Virus record (IMG/VR): IMGVR_UViG_3300047300_000016
Coordinates: 1 to 33,350 of that record
Reading direction: 5' to 3' (one strand)
From: a virus
DNA length: 33,350 nt
Both the position numbers and the translations under genes were made by a program. The notes under the pieces were generated by a model that was not told where the DNA came from, made no database searches, and was given only the letters and a program-made list of their open reading frames with translations. This document shows positions 19,909 to 29,009 of the stretch, one piece after another; position 1 is the stretch's first letter, and each line of letters begins with the position of its first letter.

Positions 19909-21254
19909 TGCCACAATTCATTAGGGAAACCCCTTATGCCAATCCTTTAACTGGATTGTCTAACGATGTTATTCAAGGTTTACTTGGATACATGAAGGAC
20001 AAGCAACGAACTCAACAAATGCAGGGTTTGGCTAGTTTATTGGAAAGCACAGGAATCCCTCAGACAGTAGAGCGAGCCGCATACGCTGAAAGTCCTGCTG
20101 GTTTGCTAAACGCATTAACCAATGTAAATCGTGCCAATGTGCCATTGCTAAAACCTGAGACTGCTGATGCATTGATGACACTAGCTCCAGTACCATCAGG
20201 CGCAAATAAAGCTGCTATGGCTGTTGGTCGTGCAGGTGAGCGCTATGCTGAGAAGGTAGTGCCACAAATCATGGAGCGTGGCGGTCTGCCAGCAGGGTTA
20301 CTTCAAGACTTGGCTCAAGGAACACAAAGACAAATTTTTGTTCCTGCTACAAAAGATGAAGCATTTAAAGCCTCAAAAATGCTTAAAAATGACAAATCAG
20401 CAAAAGAAGTATGGCAAGAACTTGGTGTAGTTAAAGCGCCTGATGGAGAGTGGCGTAAAGAGATTAGCGATCAATCTGCTCATGTTAAAGGTAGTAAGCC
20501 GTACGAAGATATTTTGATGCGAGCTTATTTCCGTGGGGAAAATGAAACTGGAGATAAACTTTATAAAACTACTGTTGATGATGTTTTTTGGCATGGAAAA
20601 CTTAAAGAAGCATATCCAGAATTGATGGGAATTGAAACGCAAATGCTTCCAAAAACATCACAAGCCAGAGGAAGTTTGTCAATGGATACAAGAACTGGAG
20701 ATCAAATTTTAAAAGCTAGAGAAGATTTATCGCCAGAACAAGCAAAATCAACGATTCTTCACGAATTGCAACACGCCATTCAAGAAAAAGAAGGATTTTC
20801 AGTAGGTGGAAATACCGATACGATGGATAGGATGATTGCAGATGCTAAATTTAGAGCTTATATGCTCAAAGAATCTGATGATTACAAATTGGCAGAAAAA
20901 GAATTAAATAAAATTTACGATGATTTTTTTGTTGGAAATATAGACAAAGAGCAATTTAAAAAAGCAAATGACAATTTGTTACAAAAGTATCCAATAGTTA
21001 ACGAATATCGTTCTGCTAATGATGTTGTATTTGATCTTGGTAGAAAACCTGAAGAAGCATATAAAAGACTTATGGGTGAAGCTGAAGCAAGATTGACACA
21101 AAGACGAATAGATTTAACTCCAGAGCAACGACTTCAAAACTATCCATATGAATATACAGGTAATGTTGGTTATGGATTAGATGTTTATCCTAACAGTCTG
21201 ATACACTTAGACAACAAAGGAAATCTTATCGGAATAGGATTGCTAGGTCAGTAA
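19908..21254 (+). CDS. Large polyvalent-type protein with metallopeptidase domain
   Basis: This 448-residue protein has an N-terminal half (MPQFIRETPYANPLTGLSND and an Ala-rich stretch to about residue 130) that looks like a virion-association region. A charged AT-rich middle follows. The metallopeptidase motif is H285-E-L-Q-H289 in STILHELQHAIQEKEGFSVG, with GEAEARLTQRRIDLTPEQR (E391, E393) downstream as likely third ligand and family signature. HELQHxxQ...GExEAR...R..L is typical of domains found in phage large polyvalent proteins (I believe LPD23-like). Such proteins are thought to be injected and act in the host. Gene position, before terS, supports late expression. The target is unknown. 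Confidence 0.75.
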   Translation: MPQFIRETPYANPLTGLSNDVIQGLLGYMKDKQRTQQMQGLASLLESTGIPQTVERAAYAESPAGLLNALTNVNRANVPLLKPETADALMTLAPVPSGANKAAMAVGRAGERYAEKVVPQIMERGGLPAGLLQDLAQGTQRQIFVPATKDEAFKASKMLKNDKSAKEVWQELGVVKAPDGEWRKEISDQSAHVKGSKPYEDILMRAYFRGENETGDKLYKTTVDDVFWHGKLKEAYPELMGIETQMLPKTSQARGSLSMDTRTGDQILKAREDLSPEQAKSTILHELQHAIQEKEGFSVGGNTDTMDRMIADAKFRAYMLKESDDYKLAEKELNKIYDDFFVGNIDKEQFKKANDNLLQKYPIVNEYRSANDVVFDLGRKPEEAYKRLMGEAEARLTQRRIDLTPEQRLQNYPYEYTGNVGYGLDVYPNSLIHLDNKGNLIGIGLLGQ

Positions 21255-21297
21255 TTACTAACTTAACCTTGACCAACCCTAGAGGAGTCAAACACAA

Positions 21298-21636
21298 ATG
21301 AATAAATTAGAGGCGGGAAAATCCGAAAACTTGACCAATAGGGGTCGAGGAAGACCCAAGGGTGCGGTTAATCGGGTCACCAACGAGTTCAGAGAGACAG
21401 TTAGATGTCTACTAGAGGATAACTCTGAAAATGTCTCTAAATGGCTAGAATTAGTAGCCGAGGGTGACCCAGAGCGAGACATTCGCCCAGACCCTTATAA
21501 AGCCCTAGACATGATCTCTAAGTTAGCTGAGTATGCAACTCCTAAGTTAGCTAGGACTGAGATGACTGGTGCTAATGGTGGGCCAATGCAAATCTCAGGT
21601 ATCAATATCAATCTAAAGCGTCCTAATGCAGATTGA
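21298..21636 (+). CDS. Terminase small subunit (putative)
   Basis: This 112-residue protein follows AGAGGAG and overlaps the large terminase start by 11 bases. It has a basic arm (NRGRGRPKGAVNRVTNEFRE), a helix pair (TVRCLLEDNSENVSKWLELV), then DPYKALDMISKLAEYATPKL and a short beta tail. This GRPKGxxNKxT...Y..PKL layout is common to small terminases of the PBSX-type packaging pair, which recognise the packaging site and feed the motor. Identification rests on this pattern and position. Confidence 0.78.
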   Translation: MNKLEAGKSENLTNRGRGRPKGAVNRVTNEFRETVRCLLEDNSENVSKWLELVAEGDPERDIRPDPYKALDMISKLAEYATPKLARTEMTGANGGPMQISGININLKRPNAD

Positions 21637-22876
21637 TCTAGACTTTCCTGAAAAGCTAGGATTCTTATTTGAGCCATCACGATACAAGATTCTCTACGGA
21701 GGTAGAGGGTCTGGTAAGTCTTGGGGTGTTGCTCGTGCTTTGATAGCCATGGCTGTCCAAAATCCTATTAGGGTGCTTTGCGCTCGTGAGCTACAAAACT
21801 CAATATCAGACTCAGTTATTGCGTTGTTGCATGACCAAATTAAGGCTATGGGGCTAGACTCATTCTTTGATGTACAGAGAACGGCTATCTATGGCCTCAA
21901 TGGGTCAGAATTCTCATTCGCAGGTTTAAAGCACAATGTGACATCAATCAAGTCATTTGAGGGTGTTGATATTTGTTGGATTGAGGAAGGCCAAGCGGTA
22001 TCTAAAGCCTCATGGGAGGTTCTTATCCCAACTATCCGTAAGCCTAACTCAGAGATATGGGTGACATTTAACCCTGACTTGGATACTGACGAAACTTACA
22101 AAAGGTTTGTGATTAACCCTCCTCCAAGCGCTATGGTGGTTAAGGTTAACTGGTCTGACAATCCATGGTTTCCAAAGGTTCTAGAGGAAGAACTACAAGA
22201 CCTAAAGAATAAGAACATGGATTCTTATCTGAATGTCTGGGAAGGTCATACAAGGCAAATGCTTGATGGCGCAGTCTATGCCAATGAGTTGCGCTTAGCT
22301 CAAGAGGAAAACCGCATAAAGGACTTGATTATTGACAAGACTATCCCTGTTCAAACATTTTGGGACTTGGGATGGGCTGACATGACATCAATCTGGTTTC
22401 TTCAGGTTGTTGCTGGTGGTGAGGTTAGGGTGATCGACTTCTATCAGAACTGCCAAAAGCCAATTGACCACTATGCCAAGGTTTTGCAAGATAAAGAGTA
22501 CATCTACAAGGATTGGTGGTTGCCTCACGATGCTGAACACAAGAATATGACTGGAAAATCGGTTAAGGATATTCTTACAGCCATGGGTTTCCCAATCAGG
22601 ATTACACCTAAATTGTCTGTAGCTGATGGCATCAATAGCGCCCGTATGCTGATGAATCGGTGCTTCTTTGACGCTACTAGATGCGCTGATGGCCTCCAGA
22701 ACTTGAGACACTACCGATACGATGTAGACCCAAGTACCAAGATGTTTAGCAATAAACCGCTGCATGACCAACATAGTCACGCAGCAGACTCGTGGAGATA
22801 TGCCGCTGTTGGCTTAGACGAGGGTGGCTCATCGTGGGGCAAGCCTATCAATGTCGCACCCAAATGGATTGTTTAA
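21626..22876 (+). CDS. terL: Terminase large subunit (packaging ATPase-nuclease)
   Basis: This 416-residue protein is a PBSX/Terminase_3-type motor. ATPase: Walker A GGRGSGKS at 25-32, Walker B VDICWIEE at 114-121 with E120/E121 catalytic, and coupling motif TFNP at 147-150. Nuclease (RNase H fold): D247 in FWDLGWAD, D302 in PHDAEHK, and D388 in SHAADSWRYA. It pumps DNA into the prohead at the portal and cuts concatemers. Length and motif order are normal, and nothing is missing. Confidence 0.95.
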   Translation: MQIDLDFPEKLGFLFEPSRYKILYGGRGSGKSWGVARALIAMAVQNPIRVLCARELQNSISDSVIALLHDQIKAMGLDSFFDVQRTAIYGLNGSEFSFAGLKHNVTSIKSFEGVDICWIEEGQAVSKASWEVLIPTIRKPNSEIWVTFNPDLDTDETYKRFVINPPPSAMVVKVNWSDNPWFPKVLEEELQDLKNKNMDSYLNVWEGHTRQMLDGAVYANELRLAQEENRIKDLIIDKTIPVQTFWDLGWADMTSIWFLQVVAGGEVRVIDFYQNCQKPIDHYAKVLQDKEYIYKDWWLPHDAEHKNMTGKSVKDILTAMGFPIRITPKLSVADGINSARMLMNRCFFDATRCADGLQNLRHYRYDVDPSTKMFSNKPLHDQHSHAADSWRYAAVGLDEGGSSWGKPINVAPKWIV

Positions 22877-22889
22877 CAGAAAGAAAACC

Positions 22890-23063
22890 ATGTACATAAT
22901 GCCTCAAGGCCAAAACTTAGCGCCTAAAGTAAAAGAACTTGAAAAGCGCATCGAAATGTTAGAAAATGCCATTAATCAATTAAAATCGGACAAACCCAAG
23001 ATGGGTCGCCCTCCAAAGGATAAACATGGTACAGAACGACTTGAAGTCGATATTACAGGCTGA
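22890..23063 (+). CDS. 57-residue coiled-coil small protein between terminase and portal
   Basis: I choose the ATG at 22890, following AGAAAG, because the frame open from 22824 would otherwise overlap terL. The product has VKELEKRIEMLENAINQLKS, a clear heptad coiled coil, then a basic KPKMGRPPKDKHG and a short end. The last 38 bases overlap the portal start. Similar small proteins with an LExRIxxLE helix plus GRPxK tail occur at this location in other phages. The function is unknown; it might assist prohead or terminase docking. Confidence 0.65.
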   Translation: MYIMPQGQNLAPKVKELEKRIEMLENAINQLKSDKPKMGRPPKDKHGTERLEVDITG

Positions 23064-25161
23064 GATCGACGACTCTTTGGGATTTTTGGAGACGGAGACA
23101 GTCGAACAACGCAAACAAGCGTTACAGGCTTACCTCCGTCAGCCATATAACAATGAGGTCGAAGGCAAGAGCCAGATCGTTACTGGTGAGGTTGCAGAGG
23201 CCATTGACGGTGCTTTGCCCTCACTTGTTCGCATTTTTACAGGCTCAGATCAGATTGTTGTATTTGAGCCACAAGGCCCTCGTGACGAAGCGTCTGCCAA
23301 GCAAGCCACAGATTACTGCAATTGGGTATTCCACAGGGATAACAATGGCGTGTCTATCATGCACGACTGGTTTAAAGATGCTCTGATGCAGAAGGTCGGA
23401 ATTGTCAAAGCCTATTGGAATACAGAAGAAAACATCACCAAAGAGCGTTACTTCAATCTGTCAGACGATGAACTGGCAATGCTCATGTCTGACGATACGA
23501 TGGAGATCGTTGAGCAAGATACAGAAGAATTCCCTATCCTAGACCAAATGGGTAATCAGGCGATTGACCAAATGGGTCAGCCAATGGTTAACTCCATCCA
23601 TAATGTTGTTGTCCAACAGAAAAAGATGGTCGGCAAGGTGGTGATCGAGAATGTTCCACCAGAGGAGTTCTTGATTAGCAAGAAGGCTAGAACGATTGCA
23701 GACAGCCCATTTGTAGCCCATCGTCAAATGTTAACTCGTAGTGATCTGGTCGCTATGGGCTTTAACAAGAAGCAAGTTGAAGGCTTGCAAATGGACGATG
23801 CTTTGGCTTACACACCAGAGCGTGTGGCTCGTTTCTCAGCAGGTGAGCAGCCTTACCAAGTCCAGACCGATGACCCATCAATGCAAGAGATTGAGGTCTT
23901 TGAGTGCTATGTCAAGACTGACTTGAATGGCAAAGGTATTGCTACACTCGTTCAGGTGTTCTACGCAGGTAACGAGATTCTTGAGGATGCCAAGGGTAAG
24001 GAAATGATCGAGGAAGTGGACTATGTTCCTTTCCATTCAATCTGCCCCATCCCAATTCCGCACAAGTTCTTTGGTAACTCACTTGCTGACAGAACTGTTG
24101 ATCTCCAACTCATCAAAACAACTATCACTCGTCAGATTCTGGATAACCTCTATCTGACAAACAATGCCCGAGTGGTAGCCGTTGAAGGACAGGTAAATCT
24201 TGACGACTTGCTTACATCTACTGCTGGTGGTGTTATTCGTGCTAAGTCTCAAGGAGCTGTGTCGCAACTTGCGGTAACGAATGTAGCCCAAGCCGCTTTC
24301 CCAATGCTTCAGTATCTGGACACTATCCAGTCTAAGCGTACAGGCGTATCTGATGCTTCTCAGGGCTTAGACCCATCTATCTTGCAGAACGTGACTGCTG
24401 CGGCTATTGCTTCTATGCAACAAGCAGGGTCAGGCAAGATCGAACTAATGGCTCGAATCTTTGCTGAGACAGGTGTTAAGTCTCTGTTCAAGGGCATTTT
24501 GCATCTTCTCTGTAAGTACCAAGACAAGCCTCGTTTGGTTCGTATGCGTGGCGAATTCGTAGAGTTTGACCCTCGTACATGGGCTAACCAGTACGATGTA
24601 GCCATTAACGTTGGTTTGGGTGCTGGTAACAGACAAGAGCAAATGGCTATGTTGCAAATGATCGTTGCCAAACAAGAGCAATTGATCGGGCAATACGGCC
24701 CTGCTAATCCTTATGTCTCTCCTGCTCAGTATCGTTCTACCTTGGGCAGAATGATTGAGGCGGCAGGGTTTAAAGATAGCGCTGAGTTCTACAAGACGAT
24801 TACGCCAGAGCAAGATCAGCAACTGTCTAATCCACCACCTCCACAACAGCCACAAATGCCTCCAGAGGTACAGGCTTTGATGCAGAAGACACAAGCTGAG
24901 ATTCAGGCTAACCAACAAAAAGCCCAAGCTGATATGCAACTGCAACAACAGCAAATGCAGATTGATATGCAAATGGCTCAACAGAAGGCGGCTCTTGAAA
25001 TGCAAATGATGCGTGAAAAAGAAGCGGCTAAGTTGCAATTAGAGCGTGAGAAACAACAGGCTTATTTTGCTATGAAACAGCAAGAGTTCGAGGTTGAGGC
25101 TCAATTGAAGGCCATGAAGGTAGGCGCTGGTATCACTTCTAACGTAGAGATTAAGGGTTAA
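23026..25161 (+). CDS. Portal protein, P22-like
   Basis: This 711-residue protein forms the dodecameric portal through which DNA enters and leaves. The N-terminal region (RQPYNNEVEGKSQIVTGEVA, then AIDGALPSLVRIFTGSDQIV) and KDALMQKVGIVKAYW are typical of P22-type portals. PPEEFLISKKARTIADSPFV and VDLQLIKTTITRQILDNLYL mark the wing and stem region. Residues about 595-690 are an unusually Gln-rich, helical tail (MQLQQQQMQIDMQMAQQ) that could form a long barrel like the one in P22. It is large, as expected for podovirus portals. The next gene starts 2 bases after its stop. Confidence 0.9.
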   Translation: MVQNDLKSILQAEIDDSLGFLETETVEQRKQALQAYLRQPYNNEVEGKSQIVTGEVAEAIDGALPSLVRIFTGSDQIVVFEPQGPRDEASAKQATDYCNWVFHRDNNGVSIMHDWFKDALMQKVGIVKAYWNTEENITKERYFNLSDDELAMLMSDDTMEIVEQDTEEFPILDQMGNQAIDQMGQPMVNSIHNVVVQQKKMVGKVVIENVPPEEFLISKKARTIADSPFVAHRQMLTRSDLVAMGFNKKQVEGLQMDDALAYTPERVARFSAGEQPYQVQTDDPSMQEIEVFECYVKTDLNGKGIATLVQVFYAGNEILEDAKGKEMIEEVDYVPFHSICPIPIPHKFFGNSLADRTVDLQLIKTTITRQILDNLYLTNNARVVAVEGQVNLDDLLTSTAGGVIRAKSQGAVSQLAVTNVAQAAFPMLQYLDTIQSKRTGVSDASQGLDPSILQNVTAAAIASMQQAGSGKIELMARIFAETGVKSLFKGILHLLCKYQDKPRLVRMRGEFVEFDPRTWANQYDVAINVGLGAGNRQEQMAMLQMIVAKQEQLIGQYGPANPYVSPAQYRSTLGRMIEAAGFKDSAEFYKTITPEQDQQLSNPPPPQQPQMPPEVQALMQKTQAEIQANQQKAQADMQLQQQQMQIDMQMAQQKAALEMQMMREKEAAKLQLEREKQQAYFAMKQQEFEVEAQLKAMKVGAGITSNVEIKG

Positions 25162-25163
25162 TC

Positions 25164-26762
25164 ATGGCTGCTATTGACGATCTGATTAAGCAAATCCTTG
25201 GTCAAAATACGACTGCCAAGTGGACTGGCGAGGGTTATGGCGGTGCTGAAGCCAATGCCAAAGCCATGGCTAAACTGTTGGCTGACGCTGGAATTACTGA
25301 CATCAAGCAGTTTGGCAAGATCGACAAGTATGAGCCAGTAGAGATTACTGGTTATTCGCTGAATGGCAATACAGTACAAAACCCAGAAAAGGGTGTTTTC
25401 TACGAGATGGTTCCTCAGTATGATGGGGAAGGCGGAACTGTATATACCAACCGATTTTTATCTCCTCAAGAAGCCTCACAAGTAAAACCTCAGTATGGCA
25501 TTGTTGAGTCCGATGCTGATGGTGGTCGAGTAGTAAGACCTGTAACCAATGTTGTCGAAAAGAATGGACAGCTTCTAGGTGTTACTGGTCAGACATACGG
25601 AAACAAGGCTACTGGTCAAGCAATTGAAAGCGGAACTGGTAGATGGCAAAAACAAGGTGGTGAAGACTTGTTTGGTGGCACAGGAGAAGGCAAGGGGAAT
25701 ACTGGTTTCCGTGTGCAAATGTCTCCTGATGGAACACCTGTCTTCTATACGACACAAGGCTCAAGTTCTGATCTGGCTGGCATTATGCCTATTGTGCAAC
25801 TTGGCTTAATGGCTACTGGTGCGGGTGGTTTGCTAGGCAATGCACTATTGGGTGCTGGCGCTAATCAAATAGCCGCAGGTGCTTTAGGTGGTGCATTGTT
25901 GGGCGGTGGTACTGCTGCGCTATCTGGTCAAGATGTGCTTAAAGGCGCTTTACTTGGCGGTGCTGGTGGTGCTTTATCTGGCTACCTAAACCCTGCTACT
26001 GGTGAGATTTCAGCTACACCTACAGAGGGTGCTATTCCTCTAACTGGCGAGGAAATCGCTGGTCTAGGTGGTGCAAATACAGCAGGGTACTATGACGAGA
26101 TCACAGGCGCTTTTGTTCCTGATGTTAATGGCGGTCTTCAAGGCCCATTGACTAACGCGACAAGTGGAACAAACATTGGCTCAATGTCTGGTTATGACTA
26201 TGACCCTACAAGTGGTAATTGGACAACACCAGACGGAGAGATTGTTAACACATTGGTGACAGAAAACCCTGTTACAAGTGGTGGCGACATCATGCGAAAC
26301 GCTGGCGCTATGCCTCCAGTAGCAGATAAAGTTGCGTCTAAATCTCCACTAAGCGTATCTGATGCAATTCGCCTTGCAGGTATCGGTGCAACATTGGCGG
26401 GTGGTGCTAAGTTAGCAAGTGGTGGAGGCGGTGGATACGATATTGTACCTATACCTACAGATTGGACTAGCCCAATTAAACCTACAGGTACAGCAGAGTT
26501 CACACCTTTAGCCCCAATTGACTTTGGCAACAAAGAGATGCTCCGTGGCACTCAATGGGAGCAGCTACTAAGCCCTGACTACGGCAAAGCCCCTGCAATG
26601 CCATCCATGCCAACAAACCCAAGCAACATGGACTTCAATCAATTGATGGGCATACTAGGGAATACCCGAACATCTATCCCAACTCAGAGCGTTTCAATCA
26701 ACGATGTAATTGCAGGAATTCAAAGCCAATATGGACAAACACCAACAAGCTCAATGGGCTAA
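25164..26762 (+). CDS. Gly/Ala-rich structural protein candidate
   Basis: This 532-residue protein has an N-terminal mixed domain (about 1-200). A strongly hydrophobic Gly/Ala-rich stretch follows at about 205-275 (PIVQLGLMATGAGGLLGNAL, then GALGGALLGGGTAAL), with several possible membrane-active helices. A Thr/Gly/Pro-rich, probably disordered C-terminus runs to the end. It sits between portal and scaffold, where virion components are usual. Glycine-zipper hydrophobic segments suggest membrane insertion during entry, but no family is recognised. It overlaps the next gene by 32 bases. Confidence 0.6.
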   Translation: MAAIDDLIKQILGQNTTAKWTGEGYGGAEANAKAMAKLLADAGITDIKQFGKIDKYEPVEITGYSLNGNTVQNPEKGVFYEMVPQYDGEGGTVYTNRFLSPQEASQVKPQYGIVESDADGGRVVRPVTNVVEKNGQLLGVTGQTYGNKATGQAIESGTGRWQKQGGEDLFGGTGEGKGNTGFRVQMSPDGTPVFYTTQGSSSDLAGIMPIVQLGLMATGAGGLLGNALLGAGANQIAAGALGGALLGGGTAALSGQDVLKGALLGGAGGALSGYLNPATGEISATPTEGAIPLTGEEIAGLGGANTAGYYDEITGAFVPDVNGGLQGPLTNATSGTNIGSMSGYDYDPTSGNWTTPDGEIVNTLVTENPVTSGGDIMRNAGAMPPVADKVASKSPLSVSDAIRLAGIGATLAGGAKLASGGGGGYDIVPIPTDWTSPIKPTGTAEFTPLAPIDFGNKEMLRGTQWEQLLSPDYGKAPAMPSMPTNPSNMDFNQLMGILGNTRTSIPTQSVSINDVIAGIQSQYGQTPTSSMG

Positions 26763-26970
26763 AAACCTATTGAATGATGACTTTTTCAAAGAAGTCATAG
26801 ATAATTTGAAAAAAGAGCAGATTAGTGTGATAATTAACACAAGTAGTTCTGATATTGGTGTAAGAGAAGATGCTTACCGCCATATCAAGACGATTGAATT
26901 GATTACAGGACACCTAGAAGGCTTGGCCTCGGAAACCTTAATCAAAGAGAAAAAGTGGAAAATTCTTTAG
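26731..26970 (+). CDS. 79-residue small protein before scaffold
   Basis: I choose ATG 26731; a TTG at 26710 is an alternative. It reads MDKHQQAQWAKNLLNDDFFK, EVIDNLKKEQISVIINTSSS, then REDAYRHIKTIELITGHLEG. It is helical. Phages with this capsid type often encode a small protein of this pattern (AxxLLNDxxFxxVxxxLxxxxI...R..AYxxIxxLxxIxxxLE) in the same place. The function is unknown. The stop codon lies in the first of two tandem hairpins. Confidence 0.7.
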   Translation: MDKHQQAQWAKNLLNDDFFKEVIDNLKKEQISVIINTSSSDIGVREDAYRHIKTIELITGHLEGLASETLIKEKKWKIL

Positions 26971-27012
26971 GGGAAACCCTAACCTCCGTCCAGAAGGTGT
27001 CTGGCGATTTTT
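26967..27012 (+). terminator. Tandem hairpins before scaffold, possible weak terminator
   Basis: TTAGGG (26967-26972) pairs with CCCTAA (26977-26982) around a GAAA tetraloop. A second hairpin, CCAGA (26990-26994) with TCTGG (27000-27004), is followed by CGA and five Ts (27008-27012). The second stem is short, so termination would be partial; RNA processing is equally possible. Confidence 0.4.
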
Positions 27013-27022
27013 GAGATGACAA

Positions 27023-27961
27023 ATGGAAAACACCAACCCAAGCGGGAGTGAAAGCCTAAATGTAAACCAAGCCGCTTCAGCGTTTGAGAGTCTGATGGGT
27101 GATGATGACGGAGCTAGTGATAGCCAACCTGAAAGTCAGTCTGAGGAATATCAAGCGAGTGATGAAGCTGAACAAGAGTATTCAGAGGAATCTGAGGAAA
27201 TTGAACAACCAAAGCCAAGATTTAAAGTCAAGGCTGCTGGTGAGGAAATCGAGGTTGACGAAGATGAACTCATCAAAGGTTATCAGCAAGGTGTAGATTA
27301 CACTAAAAAGTCTCAGGCTCTAGCTGAACAACGTAAGGCTCTCGAAGCTGAACGTCAACACTTAGAGTATGTGAAACAAGAGCGACAGGCATACGCCCAG
27401 AAATTGCAAGCGTTGGATAGCTTCCTTACGCAACAAGATCAGGGTGTTAACTTAGATGTTCTAAAGGAAACAGACCCCATTGGCTATGCCGTGGCGGTTG
27501 CTGAACAGAGTCAGCGTGAGAAGCAGTTAGCAGTAGTTAGAGCCGAACAGCAACGCCTTGCCCAACAGCAACAAGCGGAGCATCAAGCCTCTCTGCAAAA
27601 CCATCTCCGTCAAGAGTCTGAGAAGTTAACTAGTCTGATTCCTGAGTTAGCTACGCCACAGGGTGATGCGGTTCGGAAACAAATCCGTGACTATGCGAAG
27701 TCTGTTGGGTGGACTGACCAAGAACTCGGTCAACTGTATGACAGTCGTGCTGTGCTGACTTTGTATAACGGAATGAAGTATGCGCAACTTCAAAAGAGTA
27801 AGCCAGAGGTTACCAAGAAACTTCAAGCAGCTCCTAAGATGATGCGTTCTGGAACTTCAGCCCCGCCTACTAAGTCATCACAAGATAAAAACGCTATGCA
27901 GCGATTGCGTCAGACTGGAAAAGTCGCAGACGCAGCCAAAGCATTTGAACGATTCTTTTAA
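27023..27961 (+). CDS. Scaffolding protein
   Basis: This 312-residue protein has an acidic Ser/Glu-rich N-terminus (about 20-62) and a beta hairpin (FKVKAAGEEIEVDEDELIKG, about 67-87). Long Gln/Glu/Arg coiled coil follows over about 95-205. The basic C-terminus has AMQRLRQTGKVADAAKAFER. This is the standard plan of scaffold proteins lying just upstream of the capsid gene; the C-terminal RLRxTGxxxDAAxxF motif recurs in this type and probably binds the capsid shell. It ends 15 bases before the capsid start. Confidence 0.82.
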   Translation: MENTNPSGSESLNVNQAASAFESLMGDDDGASDSQPESQSEEYQASDEAEQEYSEESEEIEQPKPRFKVKAAGEEIEVDEDELIKGYQQGVDYTKKSQALAEQRKALEAERQHLEYVKQERQAYAQKLQALDSFLTQQDQGVNLDVLKETDPIGYAVAVAEQSQREKQLAVVRAEQQRLAQQQQAEHQASLQNHLRQESEKLTSLIPELATPQGDAVRKQIRDYAKSVGWTDQELGQLYDSRAVLTLYNGMKYAQLQKSKPEVTKKLQAAPKMMRSGTSAPPTKSSQDKNAMQRLRQTGKVADAAKAFERFF

Positions 27962-27976
27962 TTTTGGAGTTTTAAA

Positions 27977-28927
27977 ATGGCTACATATCAAACCTACACC
28001 GCTATTGGTCAGCGTGAAGACCTGTCGGATGTTATCTATAACATCAGCCCCACAGACACACCTTTCATGTCTTCTATCGGCAAGACTAAGGCAACTGCTG
28101 TTTACCATGAGTGGCAGACTGACAGCTTGGCTGCCGCTACTCTGAGCAACTTTGCTGTTGAAGGCGACACCGCTTCTGACGCTACCATGTCTCCAACCAC
28201 TCGTGTTGGCAACCGCACTCAGATCGCTCAGAAAACTGTGAAGATTTCTGGCACTTTGCAAGCTGTTGACAAAGCTGGTCGTAAGTCTGAAAAGGCTTAT
28301 CAGTTGGCTAAAGCCTCTGCTGAGATCAAGCGCGACATGGAAACAACCTTGTTGAGCAACCAGATCGCTGCTAACGGCAATAGCTCTACTGCTCGTAAAT
28401 TGGGCGGTCTGCAAGCATGGTTGTCCACCAATGGCGACTTCGGCACTTCTGGCGTTGCTGGTTCAGGTGGTACTACTGCTCGCACCAACGGCACAAACCG
28501 CACTTTCACAGAAGACATCCTGAAAGTTGTTGTTAAGGAAGTTTACGCTTCTGGTGGCAATCCTAAAGTGTTGATGGTCAATCCTGCTCACAAGCAAGTT
28601 GCCTCTACATTTGCTGGTATTGCTGCACAGCGTTTCATGGCCCCATCAAACGAGCCAACAACCATCATTTCGTCGGCTGATCTTTATATGAGTGACTTCG
28701 GTACAATTTCTATTGTTCCCAACCGTTTCATGACTTCTACCAACTCATGCGATGAGACAGCATTTGTGCTTGACCCCGACATGGCTGCTGTTGCTTACTT
28801 GCGTCCTTTCCAGACCAACGAGTTGGCTGTGACTGGCGACAATGAGTCCACACAACTGTTGTGCGAGTACACCTTGGAAGTTAAGAACGAAGCTGCTCAC
28901 GGCATCATCGCTGACTTGACACCCTAA
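27977..28927 (+). CDS. Major capsid protein (SU10/DUF5309 type)
   Basis: This 316-residue protein has the HK97-like fold variant of the SU10/DUF5309 family. The telling region is DLSDVIYNISPTDTPFMSSI near residues 15-34, followed by WQTDSL and VGNRTQIAQKTVKISGTLQ. The later KVLMVNPAHKQVASTF and DFGTISIVPNRFM are the P-domain and E-loop side. Codon use is the most regular in the window, as expected for a highly expressed gene. TTTTGGAGTTTTAAA gives a good ribosome site. A strong terminator follows. Confidence 0.92.
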   Translation: MATYQTYTAIGQREDLSDVIYNISPTDTPFMSSIGKTKATAVYHEWQTDSLAAATLSNFAVEGDTASDATMSPTTRVGNRTQIAQKTVKISGTLQAVDKAGRKSEKAYQLAKASAEIKRDMETTLLSNQIAANGNSSTARKLGGLQAWLSTNGDFGTSGVAGSGGTTARTNGTNRTFTEDILKVVVKEVYASGGNPKVLMVNPAHKQVASTFAGIAAQRFMAPSNEPTTIISSADLYMSDFGTISIVPNRFMTSTNSCDETAFVLDPDMAAVAYLRPFQTNELAVTGDNESTQLLCEYTLEVKNEAAHGIIADLTP

Positions 28928-28943
28928 TCTGGTGTAACCTCTA

Positions 28944-28983
28944 AAAATGCCTCAGAATTAAAACCTCTGGGGCATTTTCTTTT
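28944..28983 (+). terminator. Strong intrinsic terminator after capsid gene
   Basis: A 13-base arm (28944-28956, AAAATGCCTCAGA) pairs with 28966-28978 (TCTGGGGCATTTT) with only a T-G wobble, around a 9-base loop, and is followed by CTTTT. It probably sharply lowers expression of neck and tail genes relative to capsid. Confidence 0.9.
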
Positions 28984-28993
28984 CTAGTCAAAC

Positions 28994-29009
28994 TGATAGA
29001 ATTGAGTTA
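28994..29009 (+). promoter_or_regulatory. Extended -10 promoter giving a possible leaderless transcript
   Basis: TGA-TAGAAT (28994-29002) is an extended -10. Six bases later comes the ATG at 29009, exactly where transcription should begin. It lies immediately after the capsid terminator and would restart transcription for neck genes. Confidence 0.4.

Noticed and set aside
24445-25038. 197-residue minus-strand ORF rich in Leu and His
   Set aside because: Artefact of the Gln-rich portal tail read backwards.
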